DNA of 64,000 nucleotides from the IMG/VR virus record IMGVR_UViG_3300024262_000020, positions 1 to 64,000 of that record. One strand, given 5' to 3'. Each line of letters begins with the position of its first letter. Position 1 is the stretch's first letter. The stretch comes from a virus. Shown here one piece after another: positions 59,268 to 64,000 of this stretch. The notes below the pieces were generated by a model. That model was given only the letters and a program-made list of their open reading frames with translations, made no database searches and was not told where the DNA came from. Position numbers and translations under genes: made by a program.

Positions 59268-59681
59268 ATGAAAACATTAAAGACGTTTGAATCCTATGTT
59301 AATGATAAAAAGATTACAACAACTTATCAAACTACTACTCCTGAGAGTTTAGAAGATGGTGATTATGCTGAGAGTGGTTGGCGTGATGAAGAAGGTGAGT
59401 CTATGTTACCTGATGAGTATGATGATGAAGATATAACTGTGATAGATAAGGCTGTTGAATTTTTAAAAAATCATTATGCATATGAACCTTCATCGAGTGA
59501 TTTCCATACAGATATTTGGTATTCTGCTTCACCTGATGAAAATTATGTGACAGGTGAAAATACGTATTATTCTTATCATTTAGAAGGATTTACAGAAGAA
59601 GAAGAATATGAGATTTGGAAAATAATGACAAATTACGAAGAAAAACAACTTAAAAAAACAGTTGATAAATATAATTTATAA
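59268..59681 (+). CDS. Tagged small protein (MKTLKTFESY...DKYNL)
   Basis: The 137-residue protein starts MKTLKTFESYVNDKK and ends KKTVDKYNL. It is acidic and Tyr-rich in the middle (DDEDITVIDKAVEFLKNHYA). A TATATATC motif just after the terminator is its likely promoter. First of four consecutive tagged genes with starts and stops spaced or overlapped by a few bases. No known family. Confidence 0.65.
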   Translation: MKTLKTFESYVNDKKITTTYQTTTPESLEDGDYAESGWRDEEGESMLPDEYDDEDITVIDKAVEFLKNHYAYEPSSSDFHTDIWYSASPDENYVTGENTYYSYHLEGFTEEEEYEIWKIMTNYEEKQLKKTVDKYNL

Positions 59682-59684
59682 TAT

Positions 59685-60350
59685 ATGAAAACATTAAAAA
59701 CATTTGAAGGATATATTGATGATAAGATAGTTGCTTTGAAAAAACTTAAAAAGTTTATAGACTTTATGGAAAAGTATAAATTGAAGTATTTTACTATTGG
59801 TAATACAGATCCAGATGAAAATTATCAATTTGAATATATTGAAAAAACTGATGATGGTTATGATATAGAATATATAGATTATACACAAGGTGAAGAAAAA
59901 GTGGGATTCCGTGGCAAAAAATATAAATCAAAAGAGATAAAATGTGGGTTATTAGAGTTACCAAATAAAGTTGTTGATGCACTTATGAAGGCTTGTGGTG
60001 ATGTAAGATTTACAATAGAATATCATCTAGAAATGGTCGCAGGTGATATTGATGATTTTATTAACATATTAAAAATACATAAAGAGCCTATTAAATTTAC
60101 AACTTGGATATTTGGACTAATTCTTGAAAATGATGAACAGGAAAAAGGAAATTCATTTAAATTCCAAGATATACTTTTTTCAACTCATCCAGAGGCATAT
60201 AAAGCTTTTATTGATGAGTGTTTTGATATTCGTGGAGATTATGAACCTTTAAAAGTGAACCCTCGAATTTTGAAAAAATATAAGAACTTGTTAGGTGAGT
60301 ATTATCACAAGAAAGAGGTTGAATATGAAGCAGGAAAATATAATTTATAA
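59685..60350 (+). CDS. Tagged small protein (MKTLKTFEGY...GKYNL)
   Basis: The 221-residue protein shares its first eight residues exactly with the previous gene (MKTLKTFE) and ends EYEAGKYNL. Its body is unrelated, with an acidic/aromatic middle (YQFEYIEKTDDGYDIEYIDY). Identical starts on unrelated bodies argue that the start is a tag. Function unknown. Confidence 0.65.
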   Translation: MKTLKTFEGYIDDKIVALKKLKKFIDFMEKYKLKYFTIGNTDPDENYQFEYIEKTDDGYDIEYIDYTQGEEKVGFRGKKYKSKEIKCGLLELPNKVVDALMKACGDVRFTIEYHLEMVAGDIDDFINILKIHKEPIKFTTWIFGLILENDEQEKGNSFKFQDILFSTHPEAYKAFIDECFDIRGDYEPLKVNPRILKKYKNLLGEYYHKKEVEYEAGKYNL

Positions 60351-60901
60351 TGAAACATTTAAAACTATTTGAAGAACATAAAGGGCATTGTGATGTTGTT
60401 AAAAAATATATGAAATATTTTTCATCAAAGAGAATGAACAAATTGGCTTGGTGGATTGATCCTTTTCATTTACCAAGAATAAATGAAATGCTTTGTGAAA
60501 GTATATCATATTATGATAATGATTATCATGGAGACGGTTATCAATTTAGTCCTTGGTCATCAAGTGATTCTTATATTCGTAATGTGCCGAAAGAAAATGT
60601 ACCAAAATCTATTCGAGAAATTATGGATTTGGCTGATTGTAATTATATTACATGGTGTACGACTGATCATAATTATGGGTATTTAATGGGATATAGTAAA
60701 AAGGGTATGAGTTATAGTAAATCATTAGATCCAGATGATATAGATGACGATGAATTTGCACAAAAAATATTAGAAACATTGATTGATAATAGTTTTATTA
60801 TAGATGAAGATGAATCTAAGAGGCTAGAACACGAAAGAGCACATAAAGAAGAAATGTTACGAAAAGAAGCAGAAAAAGAAGGAGAAAAGTATAATTTATA
60901 A
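60350..60901 (+). CDS. Tagged small protein (MKHLKLFEEH...EKYNL)
   Basis: The 183-residue protein begins MKHLKLFEEHKGHCD and ends KEGEKYNL. It contains YHGDGYQFSPWSSSDSYIRN and a charged C-terminal helix (RLEHERAHKEEMLRKEAEK). Its start overlaps the previous stop by one base. No family recognised. Confidence 0.65.
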   Translation: MKHLKLFEEHKGHCDVVKKYMKYFSSKRMNKLAWWIDPFHLPRINEMLCESISYYDNDYHGDGYQFSPWSSSDSYIRNVPKENVPKSIREIMDLADCNYITWCTTDHNYGYLMGYSKKGMSYSKSLDPDDIDDDEFAQKILETLIDNSFIIDEDESKRLEHERAHKEEMLRKEAEKEGEKYNL

Positions 60902-61662
60902 TGAAGAAATTATTTGAATTTAGAGTATTTGATATAATGAAGGATGATGAAAATCGTGAATTCCTTAATAAAGTTAAAGATGAAAATCCTGAACTTTATG
61001 ATAGGTTTATGTCTTTAGTTGGTAATAAAGGATTAGAAATTGCTAAACAGAAATATTTACAATATGACCCCGAATGGATAAAAGAACAAAAGAGAAAGAA
61101 AACAAAAGAAGAAAAACAAAGAGAAAAAGAAGAATCAAAAGATAGATTTAGACAAAGATTTTTAGATAAGTATCGTGAAGCGGTGACCAATATTAATATA
61201 CATTTGGCTAGGACTCCATTAAGAGATGTAATTTATATTATAAGAGAGGAAAAAAATTTAAAAAGATGGAAAAAACAATATAAAACATTATTCAAAGATG
61301 TTGATAGTTCTCTACATGATATGGAAAATGAACCTATTGATTCTGTTAAAATAATACCACCATATTATAGATATCGTTCTGAATTTGGTGATGAACATAT
61401 AGAAATTAAACAATATGTAAATTTAGATGAAAATAAGAAAAAAATCAAAGATGTAAAATTTACTATTATATTTCATTTTGAACCAGAAGGGTTTGATGAA
61501 TTTGAAGCGGATAGAGATATTAAAATAGGTCAGTTAACAACATATATCAGGTTAAATTTAAATGAATTAAAGGAACTCTTAGAAAAATTTAAATATTATA
61601 TGAGTGATGAGTATAGAAAAAATTGGGAGATAGAACAAGAAACAGAAAAATATAATTTATAA
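60901..61662 (+). CDS. Tagged coiled-coil protein (MKKLFEFRVF...EKYNL)
   Basis: The 253-residue protein begins MKKLFEFRVFDIMKDDENRE and ends IEQETEKYNL. A strongly charged helix (QKRKKTKEEKQREKEESKDR, about 60-80) suggests a coiled coil. The C-terminal half contains strands (VKFTIIFHFEPEGFDEFEAD). Function unknown. Confidence 0.6.
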   Translation: MKKLFEFRVFDIMKDDENREFLNKVKDENPELYDRFMSLVGNKGLEIAKQKYLQYDPEWIKEQKRKKTKEEKQREKEESKDRFRQRFLDKYREAVTNINIHLARTPLRDVIYIIREEKNLKRWKKQYKTLFKDVDSSLHDMENEPIDSVKIIPPYYRYRSEFGDEHIEIKQYVNLDENKKKIKDVKFTIIFHFEPEGFDEFEADRDIKIGQLTTYIRLNLNELKELLEKFKYYMSDEYRKNWEIEQETEKYNL

Positions 61663-62574
61663 ATGGAATCGATTGTACAATTATTAATATCAATGATAGT
61701 AGCATATGAAGAATATGGTGATGCTATTGGATATACAAAAGAGGAATTAGATAATTTTATTCAACAATATGAATTGGTTAAATTGAATTGGAACGAATTA
61801 GGTGCATTAGTATTGTATCATTATAAGTATATTACGAAAGAACAATTTGCTAAAGTCATGGAATTAGAAGTTGATGAAGATGGTGAATTTTGGATGGAGT
61901 TTAATGATTTTGAAGATGCATTACCAAGTGATTTTGATTTTGAAGCAAAAGTTTTAAATGGTGATATGTGGGAAGATTGGCAACGTTCAGATTATTATGA
62001 TTATGATTTTAGTTTTAATGATTTTTCAGAGGAAACATTAAAATCTGTGATAGAATATTGTGACAAAAATGATTGTTCAATAGATGTTGATGATGAAGAT
62101 ATTTTTCTTACAAAAGATAATTTGAGAATAGAAAATGGTAATATTTATTTTGGTGATGAAGATTTAGATGAGCATATGAAAGATGGTGGTATGGAAGATT
62201 TAAAATTACAAATACAATTTGGTATATCTGATGCACATGATAATGCAGAATCTGATGCTGTATATAATGCGGTTAATAAAAATTTTAAAGAGGGTATTGG
62301 TTCTTATAAGTGGGTATCTACAAAAAAGGGAGAAAAAAATGTTGAAATGTTATGGGTTAAAGTTGAGGTAGATTTAGATGATGTTATAGAAAAATTAAAA
62401 GATGATTATACTTATAGAGATGAAACTGATTATTCATCTGGCTCTTATGGTAATATGTATTATGTTTTAAGGGAATTTGATTTTATAAATATGAAAAAAC
62501 CAAATTTTGATTATTTATATTCTTCACCAACAACAAAAGATACTGATGAGTGTGTTAGAAACCGATTATATTAA
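61663..62574 (+). CDS. Hypothetical acidic protein
   Basis: The 303-residue protein begins MESIVQLLISMIVAYEEYGD and does not carry either tag. It is very acidic with many D/E runs, has one hydrophobic N-terminal helix that is probably not a membrane anchor, and a middle of DFDFEAKVLNGDMWEDWQ. It sits in the tagged-gene series, so it may be a partner or a gene that lost its tags. Confidence 0.5.
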   Translation: MESIVQLLISMIVAYEEYGDAIGYTKEELDNFIQQYELVKLNWNELGALVLYHYKYITKEQFAKVMELEVDEDGEFWMEFNDFEDALPSDFDFEAKVLNGDMWEDWQRSDYYDYDFSFNDFSEETLKSVIEYCDKNDCSIDVDDEDIFLTKDNLRIENGNIYFGDEDLDEHMKDGGMEDLKLQIQFGISDAHDNAESDAVYNAVNKNFKEGIGSYKWVSTKKGEKNVEMLWVKVEVDLDDVIEKLKDDYTYRDETDYSSGSYGNMYYVLREFDFINMKKPNFDYLYSSPTTKDTDECVRNRLY

Positions 62575-62591
62575 AAAATTAATAAAGCATT

Positions 62592-63233
62592 ATGGTAATA
62601 ACAAAATATAAATTATTTGAACAAAAATTAGAAACAACTGAGGAATTATCAAAATTGTTAGATATGGCAATTGCAACTGATGATTTGGAACTCGTTAAAT
62701 TTTTTGTAAGTAAAGGCGCAAGATCAACTGATGACACATTAGAAAATGCATCTTATGATGAAGATATTTTCAAATATCTATTAGACAATAATTATAAACT
62801 TAAACTAAGTGTAAGTAGATTGAATGATACTGGTGTACAAAAGACTTTGATAGATTATAATAAATATAACTACATATTGGAGAATCTTGGATATTTTAAT
62901 AAGCAATTAAAGAGTGATAAAAAATATAAAGAATCTGTTGATAATTTCTTTAAAAATCCTGGTAAATCTAAGGAAAGTCTTTTATTCTACCAACATGCAT
63001 TTGAATGGGCAAAAGATGATAAAGAGTTGTTTTTATATTTTTTAGAAGAAGGTGGTGATTATAAAAGTCTTAAACGTGAAATTTTGAAAGAACCAGAAGC
63101 ACAAAAAGCCTTGATAGATTTTGGTAAGGATTTATTTGTTAAAGATGTAGGATTTAGTCCAGAGTTGAGAGATGATCCTAAATATAAAAAGTGGCTTGAA
63201 ATGGGTGAAGAATTTGATAAATATAATATGTAA
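62592..63233 (+). CDS. Tagged ankyrin-like repeat protein
   Basis: The 213-residue protein begins MVITKYKLFEQKLETTEE and ends EEFDKYNM, a Met variant of the tail. Residues 15-75 look like ankyrin repeats (LLDMAIATDDLELVKFFVSK, then GARSTDDTLENASYDEDIFK and YLLDNNYKL). Ankyrin repeats bind proteins. The stop is followed after one base by an opposing glycosyltransferase gene. Confidence 0.55.
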   Translation: MVITKYKLFEQKLETTEELSKLLDMAIATDDLELVKFFVSKGARSTDDTLENASYDEDIFKYLLDNNYKLKLSVSRLNDTGVQKTLIDYNKYNYILENLGYFNKQLKSDKKYKESVDNFFKNPGKSKESLLFYQHAFEWAKDDKELFLYFLEEGGDYKSLKREILKEPEAQKALIDFGKDLFVKDVGFSPELRDDPKYKKWLEMGEEFDKYNM

Positions 63234-63234
63234 T

Positions 63235-64000
63235 TTATAATATTATTTTACCTACATTATCTGTTTGTACATTCACAATTTTTTTCTTATTTTTATACAT
63301 ATTATACATTCTAACAGTTTCATCAACCACACTACCAACAGAAGGATGACATTTATAAATATCCGCATTTAGACTTTGATCACCAATACTTTCAGGCTTT
63401 TCTAAACAAAATGGTATAGGTGCAATTTTATTAAATTCGCCATTATATTTCATATAATATGTCATATCAGATGCACACAATAATTTACAATCACCAGAGA
63501 TATATTTATATTTATAGTTTTGACGATTATTTCTATATGGTGCTCTAAATCTTGGATCAATTGAACTACCTAATTGTATAATTGCCGCATCTGTCATACC
63601 AGCAAGGTGTAATATGCCAGAATCCATAGTAATAACTACGGTAGATTTATTTAATATGTGCCATGTTTGATGTATAGAAATTTTGTTCATTAAGTTTAAC
63701 CCATTTTTAATTTCTATGTCAAATGTGGGTTTTTGTGTGTTATATGTTCCGATTTCAGATGAACTTTTACCAATAGCAACAATAGGTATATTGTAAGTGT
63801 CGATAATATTTACCAAATTTTGCCATCTATGTTCTTCCCAAGTTCTTGAAGGCCAAGTTTTTACTGGATGTATTACGATATAATCTTTTGGCAAATTTTC
63901 AATAGGTATATAATCATTAGGATAGAATTCAATATTCATTTCTTCGGGTAAAAGTTGAGCACCAATCTTATTTGCGTGAAACTGTCTAATATCGATTCTT
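63235..64000 (-). CDS. GT9/heptosyltransferase-like protein, cut by the window edge
   Basis: The frame stays open to the window edge: upstream of ATG 63937-63939 it continues RQFHANKIGAQLLPEEM. In the visible part DYIVIHPVKTWPSRTWEEHR (with the H-P and W-x-x-E-x-W region), then NIPIVAIGKSS and MDSGILHLAGMTDAAIIQLG, match the GT9 donor domain (S-G-x-x-H-x-A). It adds a heptose or similar sugar to a surface glycan. It lies opposite the tagged genes, so another carbohydrate block probably begins beyond the window. Confidence 0.7.
   Translation of the reverse strand, partial: RIDIRQFHANKIGAQLLPEEMNIEFYPNDYIPIENLPKDYIVIHPVKTWPSRTWEEHRWQNLVNIIDTYNIPIVAIGKSSSEIGTYNTQKPTFDIEIKNGLNLMNKISIHQTWHILNKSTVVITMDSGILHLAGMTDAAIIQLGSSIDPRFRAPYRNNRQNYKYKYISGDCKLLCASDMTYYMKYNGEFNKIAPIPFCLEKPESIGDQSLNADIYKCHPSVGSVVDETVRMYNMYKNKKKIVNVQTDNVGKIIL

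Noticed and set aside
59694-60441. Antisense Ile/Leu/Phe-rich frames under the tagged genes
   Set aside because: These are typical AT-rich shadows; no regulatory signals support them.
1-64000. Bacterial chromosome or prophage origin of the window
   Set aside because: There is no integrase, attachment site, rRNA or housekeeping operon, and virion and packaging genes are embedded among phage accessory genes.

Overview
The window is AT-rich, coding-dense DNA of a large tailed phage (Caudoviricetes) with a T4-like virion and packaging module. It shows a collagen-repeat tail fibre, a gp6/J-like baseplate wedge, a gp25-like wedge protein, a large terminase (gp17 type) and a probable gp45-like sliding clamp. 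It also carries a tRNA array, three homing endonucleases of different folds and many small proteins of unknown function. Several minus-strand genes are preceded by TAnnTTTGC boxes, the -7 element of Bacteroidota promoters, so the host is probably a Bacteroidota bacterium. No rRNA, host housekeeping operon, integrase or CRISPR array was seen.

Layout. (1) 1-21040: one long co-directional block with mostly overlapping starts and stops. It encodes about a dozen glycosyltransferases or glycosyltransferase-like proteins (GT2, GT4, GT9-like, GT10, GT25, GT32 and exostosin-like), three methyltransferases, GDP-mannose 4,6-dehydratase, a cupin/nucleotidyltransferase/kinase fusion, a nucleotidyltransferase/HAD fusion, GatZ-like and AroE-like enzymes and two sulfotransferases. 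(2) 21130-21920: a DUF2061 membrane protein and APS kinase (CysC), which would supply PAPS for the sulfotransferases. (3) 21917-24446: minus-strand small proteins. (4) 24523-28505: collagen-like fibre and a LamG-like protein. (5) 28560-31424: a GT2 enzyme, an HMG-CoA lyase homologue and small proteins. (6) 31425-31590: a structured RNA candidate with a terminator. (7) 31652-40725: baseplate, terminase and clamp. (8) 40729-53735: mainly minus-strand RNA and accessory region with an amber-suppressor-type tRNA, a peptidyl-tRNA hydrolase gene interrupted by an in-frame TAG, an RNase P RNA, a phosphoesterase, homing endonucleases and a tRNA array. (9) 54041-63233: plus-strand small proteins and a MoxR ATPase with a VWA/zincin partner. 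(10) 63235-64000: a GT9-like gene running out of the window.

How the parts fit. The first 22 kb looks like a self-contained pathway for making and decorating a glycan: sugar activation, fucose-type sugar synthesis, polymer assembly, methylation and sulfation. The 41-52 kb region looks like a phage-owned tRNA economy: tRNAs, an RNase P RNA that could mature them, peptidyl-tRNA hydrolase, and a suppressor tRNA matching the TAG inside that hydrolase. The small accessory proteins share short terminal signatures. One group starts MKxLKxFE and ends KYN[L/I/M]; another ends RKxKLxxI. Codon use at the KYN[L/I/M] ends varies while the peptide is kept, so they look like protein-level tags. This two-ended tag system is the best candidate here for undescribed biology, followed by the RNase P RNA with amber recoding, and the phage sulfation module.
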